From contig JAGRBZ010000014.1 of the NCBI GenBank assembly GCA_020433805.1, positions 1 through 50,950 on the forward strand: 50,950 nt of DNA. The letters are read 5' to 3'. The notes beneath the pieces are model-generated. The model saw only the letters and a list, made by a program, of their open reading frames with translations. It was not told the DNA's origin and did not search any database. The stretch is from Anaerolineae bacterium (GTDB lineage: Bacteria; Chloroflexota; Anaerolineae; 4572-78; J111). The position numbers and the translations under genes are program-made. Shown here one piece after another: positions 1 through 8,138 of this stretch (the first letter of the stretch is position 1; every line of letters starts with the position of its first letter).

Positions 1-11
1 AAAGCGCTCAA

Positions 12-34
12 TACGCATTACGCACTACGCAATA
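12..34. repeat. short tandem repeat, period 7
   Basis: A 7-base unit TACGCAN is repeated three times and followed by a partial copy (TACGCAT, TACGCAC, TACGCAA, TA). It lies in the 126-base stretch between the window edge and the end of the first gene. No gene or terminator is visible in that stretch. I suspect a dispersed intergenic repeat of this genome, but only one copy is in view. Confidence 0.5.
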
Positions 35-126
35 AACAAAGGCTCAAATTATGGCGAAAACTTAGAGACACTAACTAATATTTAAACCAATTGGGCTATT
101 TAAAGCCGGTCCATACCAGTGGAAAG

Positions 127-2430
127 CTATGAAACTGCATTATTAATCAGCCCCATCAACGTTTTAACCTTCATTTCCCACTCTCGTCGCTGGGCAATCT
201 GCAAATCTCTAATATCTGACTGGTACTCCGTATAGCGCGTCATCATTTTCTGTACTCCTTGGCGAATACCCTCTTGGGTGTTGGGAACATGAACAGTACC
301 TTGATGAAAATATTCACGGAGCAGAGGCCAATCAGAAGTAATGATCGGTTTTCCTAAAGACAACGCCTCGCAGGCACCGCGCTGCATAGTATGGTTGCGA
401 GTAGTCAAACACATCACCGTGTGCGAGGTATTCAGTAGCGCATAGTAGGCCTTATCCGGTAGAAATCCGGTAAAATGAACGTTGGCTGGCGCTTGATTGA
501 GGATTTGTGGCCTGGCCCGTTCTAATTTACCCGTCACATAAAAATGGACATTTGACAGCTCTTTCGATGCTTCTAAGACTTCACTCAGGGGTTCATCACC
601 AGAAAATGTATTGACCACAGTGACATTAAAACCGCCGTTCATAGGATAGCTGTCCTGCTTGTCGAAACTCGTTGGTATATCTCTCAGGATGAAAGCATCT
701 CCCCCCCAACTCTGAATCATATCTCTGAAATGTTCGTTGGTAACCAGGGTGGTGATAGCTGCTCTAGCCCATAGTCGGGTGAGCCATTTTGGCCAGAGCC
801 AGTACCAACTTTGTAGTGCGTCGCTGTGGGCATCGACGATAAATTTATTTTGGGTCAATTGACAATACAAAAATACACAAAGCACAGCAAAGCTGGGAGG
901 ATTCTGCACAAACACAACGTGGGGACGTTCTTGAAACAGTATTTTCAGAGTCTTCAGTGTCTGGTACGTATACTTGGTAAAGGCTGCCCAAAAACCCCGA
1001 CGAGATGTGGAATAGACAAAGTGGAGAGAGTTGATACCTAGCTCTCTGGTCAAAACTTTACTGCGGGGGCCATATAGGGGCGGCCCCCAGACCAAGAATA
1101 AGGCGTGTTTACTTAAATAATCCTTTGTTTGATTCATTGATTTCTCCTTAGTCTCGCCTCTTGTACTATCGCTCTGTCGCCGAGCCATGAATTCTGCAAA
1201 AAGTCGCTTCACATTACGTTCTAAATCAAACTTCCTATTAACAGTTTGTCGTCCTTTAAGTCCCATCTGCCGCCGCTCATCGGGACTGTCCAATAATCTG
1301 GCCAAGGCATCTGCCAAAGCCTTATCGTCAGCAGGCGGTACCAACAAACCATTCAAGCCATCTTCAACAACTTCGGGTATCCCGGAGTGTTGCGTGGAAA
1401 CCACCGGCAACTGCATCGCCATCGCCTCTAAGATCACATTAGGGATTCCGTCCCGATCTCCATCAGCGCCAAGGACTGCGGGCAGAACGAATACTGTGGC
1501 TTGCCGGTATTTTTCGATAACGTCCGAGTGAGACAAGGCACCGCATAACGTCACCGTATCGTTCAGAGACAACTCGCAAATCTGGGCTTCGAGAGTTCTG
1601 CGTAGCGGACCTTCGCCCGCGATATGGCATTTAAATTCATATCCTTGGGCCACCAATCTTTGGCAGGCCTTTAGCAAATAGCTGAAACCTTTTTTCTCCC
1701 TTAACTGTCCAACTCCTAAGATGAGCTTTTTTTCCGGTGGGGGAGGCACAGCGGGCTGATATTTACTTATCTCTAAACCGTGATAGATACAGTTCACTTT
1801 GTGGTTAAAGAGACCTTCGCCTTGTTGAGCCAAGTGATGTTCATTGAATCCCGTGCAGGTGGCCACGAATTTTGCCTCTGACAGCTTTTCCGGCAGCAAG
1901 ATAGGATTCACGTAAATATCACTGGCGTGAGCAGTAACACTATAAGGCACATTCATCAGGCGCCCGGCTACCAAGGCTACTGTCGCAGCCCGATCAATGA
2001 AGTGCGCGTGAATTTGATCACAGGGTTGATGCCGTAATAAGTGAGCTGCATAGACACCCTGTCCAAAATGCAGGAATGTTTTAAACCGAGAGTAAACAGA
2101 TGGATGGGATCGAGTTAGCAAGTAAAAAAGCGTTCGCCAGTAGGCCAACGGATGCAACGAGACAAACCGAAAATGTGCCCCTATTAACGAAAGCCAAGAG
2201 GGTGGCAACATATAGATTATGTCCTCTAGAAGCGAATCTTGTTCCGGGGATAATCGGGTATCTGGATGTTTAATCGAAAGGATGTGGAGGTTTACTCCCC
2301 ACTTGCGCAATAAGCTGATTTCGCGGTCGATAAAAGTCGTGGTAAGTTTCGGATAAGTACCGATTATATAGATTAGGTTTAAGTTTTCCTTCATTACGTT
2401 GGACTTACCTACAAATCCGTTTTCCATCAT
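127..2430 (-). CDS. tandem glycosyltransferase fusion (GT4 + second GT-B domain)
   Basis: This 767-residue protein carries two glycosyltransferase units in one frame. Residues about 15-415 are a GT4-type GT-B enzyme, with HIAGEGPLR near 269 and the nucleotide-sugar-binding EX7E region PNVILEAM at 330-337. Residues about 440-767 form a second GT-B-like unit (RGACEALSLGKPIITSD), joined by a charged linker at 416-431. The start at 2430 is supported by AAGGAG six bases upstream; that site lies inside the last codons of the upstream gene, so translation is probably coupled. A second good ribosome site precedes an internal ATG at 1137 (Met432), exactly where the second domain begins. The protein probably adds sugars to the lipid-linked repeat unit at the cytoplasmic face. 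Donor and acceptor cannot be read from sequence. Confidence 0.85.
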   Translation of the reverse strand: MMENGFVGKSNVMKENLNLIYIIGTYPKLTTTFIDREISLLRKWGVNLHILSIKHPDTRLSPEQDSLLEDIIYMLPPSWLSLIGAHFRFVSLHPLAYWRTLFYLLTRSHPSVYSRFKTFLHFGQGVYAAHLLRHQPCDQIHAHFIDRAATVALVAGRLMNVPYSVTAHASDIYVNPILLPEKLSEAKFVATCTGFNEHHLAQQGEGLFNHKVNCIYHGLEISKYQPAVPPPPEKKLILGVGQLREKKGFSYLLKACQRLVAQGYEFKCHIAGEGPLRRTLEAQICELSLNDTVTLCGALSHSDVIEKYRQATVFVLPAVLGADGDRDGIPNVILEAMAMQLPVVSTQHSGIPEVVEDGLNGLLVPPADDKALADALARLLDSPDERRQMGLKGRQTVNRKFDLERNVKRLFAEFMARRQSDSTRGETKEKSMNQTKDYLSKHALFLVWGPPLYGPRSKVLTRELGINSLHFVYSTSRRGFWAAFTKYTYQTLKTLKILFQERPHVVFVQNPPSFAVLCVFLYCQLTQNKFIVDAHSDALQSWYWLWPKWLTRLWARAAITTLVTNEHFRDMIQSWGGDAFILRDIPTSFDKQDSYPMNGGFNVTVVNTFSGDEPLSEVLEASKELSNVHFYVTGKLERARPQILNQAPANVHFTGFLPDKAYYALLNTSHTVMCLTTRNHTMQRGACEALSLGKPIITSDWPLLREYFHQGTVHVPNTQEGIRQGVQKMMTRYTEYQSDIRDLQIAQRREWEMKVKTLMGLINNAVS
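1135..1149 (-). promoter_or_regulatory. internal ribosome binding site and ATG inside the GT fusion
   Basis: On the minus strand AAGGAG (1149-1144) is followed after six bases by ATG (1137-1135). This ATG is in frame and coincides with the linker between the two glycosyltransferase domains. It looks like the relic of, or a still working, start of a once separate second gene. Confidence 0.5.
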
Positions 2431-2433
2431 GAT

Positions 2434-3978
2434 CTACTCCTTTCTTACGACGGGAAGGTATATAGCTCCACCATCCTCCTGCCCGTCGTATTCATAGGCA
2501 CCCAAATCAGGTTCGGTCAGGCGCCGGTGGCCCAAAATATCGACGGTGGGCGCAGAAGCTGGGTCAGCTTGATCGATAGCCGGGCTGTTAGGTTCAATTT
2601 TTCCATACTCTTCGACCAGACGTATAAACTCTTGCCGAATAGTCCGGTTGCCGCTTGAAAAAATCGTTCCATCCCATCTCGGCAGCACAACGGCGTCGTG
2701 ATTGGTGTTGAGCAACGGATTGGCGACGATGCGGTTTGGGTCATCAACCAATGGGCTGACGGGCGTGCCGTTTGGAATCTCTTCACTTCCGTTCCAGTAC
2801 AGGTTGTAATCGAGTTTGATGTCGATTGTATGTTCGGGATCACCAAGAGAGAATCTATTGTTGGCAGGATCGCTCGTCAGATTACTGCCCATCGTTCCGG
2901 TTGGATCGGACCAGATATTGTTGTAGAAGAAGATATTCTCGTTCTCAGGGTTCTGTTCAGTAATGCTAACGTAAAAGGCAAAGGCTTTATCAGACGGGAA
3001 ATCACCAACGATGGTATTGTTGGCGAAGGTGATATCTTTTGCGCCTCTTACCCCGAAAGCTGCATAATTCATACTGGATGAATTGCCGATCAGAAGGTTA
3101 TTCTCAACCACCACCGTTTCAGCCTCATGGTACGGTTTGCCGTCGTTTCCAACCTGTAGAAACGTTTCGAACCCGCCCTCCCAGTTTAGAAAAATATTAC
3201 GCCGAACCGTAATCCGTTCGCTCCCCCTCAACCCGTCGCTATCTTCGTTGCTGTCCTTGATCACGATAAAATGCTTGGTGTCGTTAGCAACAGGCCGGCC
3301 GCTGCCGGCAAAATCATTGAAGAAGATGTTATCCTGAATTTTCACATCTGTGACGCTGTTTACATCCATATGCTGTTCATTGACCCCTTGATTGTAGAAA
3401 ATATTATTTTCCACAATGGCAAACCTTACGCCATTGTGAATCTTCAGAAGATCGTTGTTAAATGAGTCATGAAAAATATTGTTGCGAAAAGTGATATTCT
3501 CTGACCATTGATCGTCTGCGCGGTCCACCTTGACCACATATGGATTGGGACCTACTCCTGAATGTCGGAACTCAAAACCTTCAAAAATCATGTTCAGGAT
3601 ACCATTTAGACTAACGACCAAACCGTTATGTTCTAAAACGGCCTTATAAGGTTGATGAGCTGCGAATGTAGTAGGCGTTGTGAACCGTTCACTCAGGACA
3701 TTTTCTCCCATATAAATGCCGTTCTTGAACCAGACAGTACAGTTGTTGTCAGGTACATTTTCAGCCGCGTAATCAAGTGTGGCCCACGGTTGAGTAAATG
3801 TACCTGGAAATCCGTCATTACCCTCTGGAGGTGGTGCAACCCAGTATTGGCAGTTTTGTGCTTGAGTTTCCAGGGGCTGACTCAATAGACCCCCGACGAC
3901 AACAAGAAACATGAATCCGATCCATCGCCAACTTCCAAACTGACGGTATAAAGCTCTTTGCTTCCGATCAAACGCCAT
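2434..3978 (-). CDS. secreted right-handed beta-helix protein
   Basis: A 514-residue protein with an N-terminal hydrophobic segment (about 19-40, ending QPLETQAQ), consistent with a signal peptide. The body has the pattern of right-handed parallel beta-helix proteins, with repeated asparagine-rich turns such as ITFRNNIFHD, AIVENNIFYN, VKIQDNIFFN, ITVRRNIFLN and ITFANNTIVG, about 25-40 residues apart. The C-terminus contains DPASAPTVDILGHRR and DLGAYEYDG, common at the end of bacterial beta-helix (pectate-lyase-like) surface proteins. This fold is used by polysaccharide lyases and epimerases, so a role in trimming or modifying the exported polymer fits the locus. No catalytic residues can be assigned. 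Four bases separate it from the downstream GT fusion gene. Confidence 0.75.
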   Translation of the reverse strand: MAFDRKQRALYRQFGSWRWIGFMFLVVVGGLLSQPLETQAQNCQYWVAPPPEGNDGFPGTFTQPWATLDYAAENVPDNNCTVWFKNGIYMGENVLSERFTTPTTFAAHQPYKAVLEHNGLVVSLNGILNMIFEGFEFRHSGVGPNPYVVKVDRADDQWSENITFRNNIFHDSFNNDLLKIHNGVRFAIVENNIFYNQGVNEQHMDVNSVTDVKIQDNIFFNDFAGSGRPVANDTKHFIVIKDSNEDSDGLRGSERITVRRNIFLNWEGGFETFLQVGNDGKPYHEAETVVVENNLLIGNSSSMNYAAFGVRGAKDITFANNTIVGDFPSDKAFAFYVSITEQNPENENIFFYNNIWSDPTGTMGSNLTSDPANNRFSLGDPEHTIDIKLDYNLYWNGSEEIPNGTPVSPLVDDPNRIVANPLLNTNHDAVVLPRWDGTIFSSGNRTIRQEFIRLVEEYGKIEPNSPAIDQADPASAPTVDILGHRRLTEPDLGAYEYDGQEDGGAIYLPVVRKE

Positions 3979-4004
3979 CTTGTTATTCCAGCCACCTTAA
4001 ACAT

Positions 4005-5021
4005 TCATCCGGATGACAAATTCGCTACTGTTTCGGTCTGATTTTTTGGCTGCTGCTTGTCCGTAAGACGATGATCCGGCACTGATCGGCCTCTACGTAT
4101 AGTAACTTTTTCCATAATGCTCCAGCCCGCCAGACGAACCATGTTGATCGGCAAATCTGCTAGATAGAAACGCAACTTTTCACTCGTTACCAACTGGATC
4201 GGATCCAAACGGTAATTAAATGCAACCAAATGTCGTCGAGCACAGGTCTGGATAAAAGAGATTTGCTGTCTCGATAACACCTTTCGAAAGCGACCAATCG
4301 AGCGCGTAGAAATAACGCCTGGCTCGAACTTATCAAATGAACTGTTACCTGCTTGATGCTCAGGGGCACCTTGCATTGACAGCATAATGGGTGTGTAGGC
4401 TTCACCGATGAAATCGCACACTTGCTGCAACATTTCTTCAGGCTGACGAGCCAATGTTTCGTAGCAGATAACCCTGTATTTCTCGGGATATTTTTTCAGG
4501 TTTCGTTTGGCCATTCTCGCCGACAACAACCATCGACCTGTGGTAGAGGCCATCCCCCTGTCAATGTCATCATAGCGTTTGAGTATCGAGGCATAACGGT
4601 CTCGAGGATCGCGAATCATGTGAATCATCTTGGCGTCAGGAAACTCGGCGAAGATCTGATCTGCATAATGCTCGGTATGCAAAGATTTATCGCCCCAGCG
4701 TGTTCTGCCATTCAGTTCGGCATAATGCTTGTGAAAGAGAGCAAACAGGCGACCATACGTTGGGGGGGATCCTTGCCAAAACTCGTGGCGGATACGTTCC
4801 GGGTCAGGCTTGAGATGTTCAAGCCGTTGATACCGTAATAATGTGGTCAAACAGCGCTCAAAATTAGCACGTTCGCCTAAATCGCCATACTTCTTATAAA
4901 ACCAACGCCACATATTAGTCCGGCGGACCATCGATATGTTCGGATGAGAAGCCAGCAAGGCAAACATTAAACTGGTACCGCTCCGATCCGAACCCGTTAA
5001 AAAAATTGGGCTGTTGTTCAT
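4005..5021 (-). CDS. PAPS-dependent sulfotransferase family protein (paralogue A)
   Basis: 338 residues. The 5'-phosphosulfate loop GSDRSGTSLM is at residues 10-19, and the 3'-phosphate-binding motif is MIRDPRDRYASILKR in the middle of the protein. The block RTRWGDKS between them is shared with paralogue B at 12177-13166. Enzymes of this family move sulfate from PAPS to a hydroxyl or amine, here most likely on a sugar of the polymer. Its ATG overlaps the stop of the upstream GT4 gene as TAATG (5019-5023), so the two are translationally coupled. It is one of four close paralogues in the run. Acceptor position is unknown. Confidence 0.85.
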   Translation of the reverse strand: MNNSPIFLTGSDRSGTSLMFALLASHPNISMVRRTNMWRWFYKKYGDLGERANFERCLTTLLRYQRLEHLKPDPERIRHEFWQGSPPTYGRLFALFHKHYAELNGRTRWGDKSLHTEHYADQIFAEFPDAKMIHMIRDPRDRYASILKRYDDIDRGMASTTGRWLLSARMAKRNLKKYPEKYRVICYETLARQPEEMLQQVCDFIGEAYTPIMLSMQGAPEHQAGNSSFDKFEPGVISTRSIGRFRKVLSRQQISFIQTCARRHLVAFNYRLDPIQLVTSEKLRFYLADLPINMVRLAGWSIMEKVTIRRGRSVPDHRLTDKQQPKNQTETVANLSSG

Positions 5022-6238
5022 TATTTCTCCATAATCTTTACTGATGGTAATTTGACGTGTTTATAGCGCTCCGCCTTAGCAGACAGCATCTCTTGGTATA
5101 GAGCAATGTAGCGGTCAGCTATAGCGGTTAAGCTGTATTTATCTTTCACCACCTGACGGGCAGTTGTGCCCAACCGTGCCCGCAGATTGGGCTGTTCTAC
5201 TAACCCATGGAGACATTGGGCCAGCGCGTTAGGCTCGCCTGGGGCAAAGAGCAGGCCATTTTTTCCATCGGTAACCACCTCGGCATTACCTGGAATATTG
5301 GACACGACTACGGGCAATCCGCTTGCCATGGCCTCTAACAAGGCATTGGAAAGCCCTTCGACGTTGGAGGGCAAGACAAAAATGTCGGCCATCCGTAGAT
5401 ACTGGAATACCTGATCGGTTTCCCCCACAAACTCGACGTGCTGGGTTAAGACCAAGCGGTCGGTCAAACGTTCCAACTCCGCTCTGAACGGACCATCTCC
5501 CACCAACTGCAAACAAAGTTGGCGTTGAGGCTGTTGCTGGAGCAACTTCTGGAAAGCGACCATTAAAATATTCAGCCCTTTCTGTTGATGAAGCCGTCCC
5601 ACATAAATAAGCCGGGCAGGATGGTGCAAGGCATAATCTGTTTTGGCCTTAATTTCATCGATTTCCACGCCGTTCGCCAGTTCGATGATTTTTTGGGCAG
5701 GTACACCCGCCCCTGTCAACTCTCTGACAACTTGCTTGTTAAGGGCCACAAACCGATCGCATTTAAGGGCCGTGGGGAGCATATACTGCGCCAGAGCCAA
5801 TTGCCTGTTCTGGCGCATCTTGTTAATATCACTGGCTGCTCCGCTGTTGGCCAGTTTGGTCAGCGTTTTCCGGTTGCACCAACGTCCAGCCAGAACTGCA
5901 GCGAAGGTATGGTAGTTAAGACCATGCACATGAATGAGATCGTAATCCGCCTGCCGACGCCAGAGATGCCAAAACAAGCTTAAAATGTAGAGATAGCCAC
6001 CAAACTTGCGCAATCCCCTTATGCCAAAAAACTCCCATAGCGTCTGGTTGCGGAAGACGGAAATACCATCAATAATCTCACCCTGAGGCGTACTTCTAAA
6101 CCACCAGCCGGTTACCAATCGAACTTCGACTCCCTTTTCTGCCAGCATTTTTCCTAATTTGTGGGCCTGCCGTTCTGTGCCCCCAATCCAGGGATAAAAC
6201 AGCCTGACTACCATCAAAACACGTATAGGTCTCGCCAC
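5021..6238 (-). CDS. GT4 family glycosyltransferase
   Basis: A 405-residue GT-B fold enzyme. The N-terminal half opens with IRVLMVVRLFYPWIGGTERQ, typical of GT4 acceptor domains. The C-terminal half has LIYVGRLHQQKG, LVGDGPFRAELE and the EX7E motif in NALLEAMASGLPVVVSN, which bind the nucleotide sugar. No membrane segment is evident, so it should act at the inner face of the membrane on an undecaprenyl-linked intermediate. It is two bases downstream of the phosphotransferase-like gene and overlaps the next sulfotransferase by one base. The family call is secure. Donor sugar is not predictable. Confidence 0.9.
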   Translation of the reverse strand: MARPIRVLMVVRLFYPWIGGTERQAHKLGKMLAEKGVEVRLVTGWWFRSTPQGEIIDGISVFRNQTLWEFFGIRGLRKFGGYLYILSLFWHLWRRQADYDLIHVHGLNYHTFAAVLAGRWCNRKTLTKLANSGAASDINKMRQNRQLALAQYMLPTALKCDRFVALNKQVVRELTGAGVPAQKIIELANGVEIDEIKAKTDYALHHPARLIYVGRLHQQKGLNILMVAFQKLLQQQPQRQLCLQLVGDGPFRAELERLTDRLVLTQHVEFVGETDQVFQYLRMADIFVLPSNVEGLSNALLEAMASGLPVVVSNIPGNAEVVTDGKNGLLFAPGEPNALAQCLHGLVEQPNLRARLGTTARQVVKDKYSLTAIADRYIALYQEMLSAKAERYKHVKLPSVKIMEK

Positions 6239-6240
6239 AG

Positions 6241-7329
6241 TTATGCCTTTAACTTCAATAATTGAGCTTTATGCTTTATCGCCCAGTCAGCTTGATTGAT
6301 CCTCTGACGGGCACCAATCAAGCGTCTTCGACCGCCAATCTCGAAAAAGGTGTGCCAATATTGAATAGCACCTTGGAGCTTGTAGAGTTGCCAGACTTGT
6401 GGCAGCAAATCCCACTCTTCTACGGTTAAGGCGTAGTCTGCCAGATAGCCCGTCATAAAGCTCTGGCTGCGATCGGGAGAAAGCCGGGATAACACAATAA
6501 CTAGATCGACCAGCCGCCATTCCAGTCGAGCCAGTTCAAAGTCATGTACGATGACCTTGCCATTCCGGTGAAACTGCAAATTGTGGATACCATAGTCTCC
6601 GTGAATGACTAGGCGGGGGAGCGGTGCGTCCTTTAAACTTTCCTCCAGTTGATAGAGGCTATCTTCTAGATAGTTTTTGCGCGCTACCAACCAGTCCAGA
6701 TGAGTTTGATCCTCTGGTCTGGTCCAGGCGCGTGATTTTTCCACTATGTTACTGATAGTAGTAATGTGCCAAGCCAGATCTCGCCAACGGTCATCTGAAT
6801 ATGATTTAAAACCCAGGTGATGCCGCCCTTGTGGTAGATACCCTTCCAGGAGGCGGTGAAATTGCGCTAGCGTCTTACCGGCCAATGCTTGGAGTTTCAG
6901 CCGCTGAGACCGCGCCATAAAACAAGAACTAAAAACGGTGCCATCAACATAATCAAACACGGCATAATATTGGCTACCAATGCCTACAAATGTTTCATTA
7001 TGGAGTGCAGGTACCAATCGAGGAGCAGCAAAGTCAAGTTGGGCCAGGCGAGAAAGGATAGAATGTTCAAACTGGATTGCCGGAACCTGCCAATTTTTTT
7101 TATAAAGCTTCAGAACCTTCTTTCCAGAATTTGTGTAGACCACCACAATACTATTCCGGCGACCGAAAGGAAGGTTACAGGGCGGCTTCATCAACTTCAG
7201 GCCATAATAGCTCAACACATGGTCAACCGTCTCTCGCTTTATCTGCGGCCGATGTAGCCGAGCCTTGGTATACTGAAAAATTCGGTTCGGTCGGGGTATG
7301 TGAAAGATATGTTGTGTCTGAGTCAACAA
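6241..7329 (-). CDS. APH/choline-kinase-like phosphotransferase
   Basis: 362 residues of the protein-kinase-like small-molecule phosphotransferase fold (aminoglycoside phosphotransferase/CotS type). The catalytic loop HGDYGIHN is at 243-250 (Asp245, Asn250) and the metal-binding HDFE at 262-265 (Asp263). The N-lobe Lys is probably in GKKVLKLYKK near 70-78. A resistance role is unlikely. The gene sits between a P-loop kinase and a GT4 gene in a polysaccharide operon, so it more likely phosphorylates a sugar or lipid intermediate. It is the last of three consecutive kinase-like genes. Substrate unknown. Confidence 0.75.
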   Translation of the reverse strand: MLTQTQHIFHIPRPNRIFQYTKARLHRPQIKRETVDHVLSYYGLKLMKPPCNLPFGRRNSIVVVYTNSGKKVLKLYKKNWQVPAIQFEHSILSRLAQLDFAAPRLVPALHNETFVGIGSQYYAVFDYVDGTVFSSCFMARSQRLKLQALAGKTLAQFHRLLEGYLPQGRHHLGFKSYSDDRWRDLAWHITTISNIVEKSRAWTRPEDQTHLDWLVARKNYLEDSLYQLEESLKDAPLPRLVIHGDYGIHNLQFHRNGKVIVHDFELARLEWRLVDLVIVLSRLSPDRSQSFMTGYLADYALTVEEWDLLPQVWQLYKLQGAIQYWHTFFEIGGRRRLIGARQRINQADWAIKHKAQLLKLKA

Positions 7330-7340
7330 GGATTTCCTCC

Positions 7341-8138
7341 TTAAATTGGCTGAAACTGAACTTTTTCTCGAGATAAACTCGGATTTTGAGTCAATATGTG
7401 TTCACGCAACTCCGCCTTTGATGCGGCAAGGTCATCAACGCTGTTATCTACCTCGACCACAACCCAGTGTTTGTTTTTGAGATGCTCTACCGTCAAATTA
7501 ACGATTGAACAGGCATTGGCCACAAACTGGGATATTTCTGCCGGGTCTTTATGCTGAAACCGTGACCACAGCCCACGCCGGTATATTCTTTGTTCGCAAA
7601 CAGGGTGCGGAGCCCGGACAAAAATCACCATATCCGGCTGAGGTAACAAATCTACATAAGCCAGAATCTGAACCGGATCAGGCTCTTCGACGCCCGAGGC
7701 ATTCAACTGTACCACTCGATGTACAAACCCCTCATCAAATATCAGAGCCTCACTGGGGGTGGTTCGGGATTTCAGAAATTCGTAATACCCCACAGTCCGG
7801 AAAAACCAGTACAAGACTTTCCGCTGCCGAATATCTGCAGATTTTGGTCGGCGTCGTTGGCTACTGACCACCGTCCAGAGCAACCTTGGATGTTGGGCAA
7901 AAAATTTCAGCCGGTAGAGTTCGCTTAAGCGGTAAAATAATTGCCACAACAAGCGGTAATGCCAAGCCAGCGGTGTCAAACGAGTAATCAGTTTTCCCAG
8001 AATTGTTCGGCTGGCAAAAGGCCGGGCCGCCTCCACCACAGTGAATGTCTTGATGCCTTTTTCTTGCAGTAGATCGATGACCTCAGGCATGAGGGACGTT
8101 TTACCGGCCCCCGGTGCACCAATGAACTCGACGATCAT
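7341..8138 (-). CDS. P-loop kinase-like protein
   Basis: 265 residues beginning MIVEFIGAPGAGKTSL, with the Walker A loop GAPGAGKT at 7-14. A central LIFDEGF may supply a catalytic or metal-binding acid, followed by PDMVIFVRAPH and a basic lid-like RRGLW stretch. The layout resembles thymidylate/deoxynucleoside kinase-like proteins (Walker A, acidic strand, Arg-rich lid), but I do not recognise a characterised subfamily. It begins immediately after the stop of the 8139-9674 gene, with no gap, and lies 11 bases from the APH-like gene. The three probably act together. A small-molecule kinase is more likely than a regulator. Confidence 0.6.
   Translation of the reverse strand: MIVEFIGAPGAGKTSLMPEVIDLLQEKGIKTFTVVEAARPFASRTILGKLITRLTPLAWHYRLLWQLFYRLSELYRLKFFAQHPRLLWTVVSSQRRRPKSADIRQRKVLYWFFRTVGYYEFLKSRTTPSEALIFDEGFVHRVVQLNASGVEEPDPVQILAYVDLLPQPDMVIFVRAPHPVCEQRIYRRGLWSRFQHKDPAEISQFVANACSIVNLTVEHLKNKHWVVVEVDNSVDDLAASKAELREHILTQNPSLSREKVQFQPI

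Noticed and set aside
6241..7329. Aminoglycoside resistance gene
   Set aside because: Only the general phosphotransferase fold is supported; the setting is polysaccharide biosynthesis.
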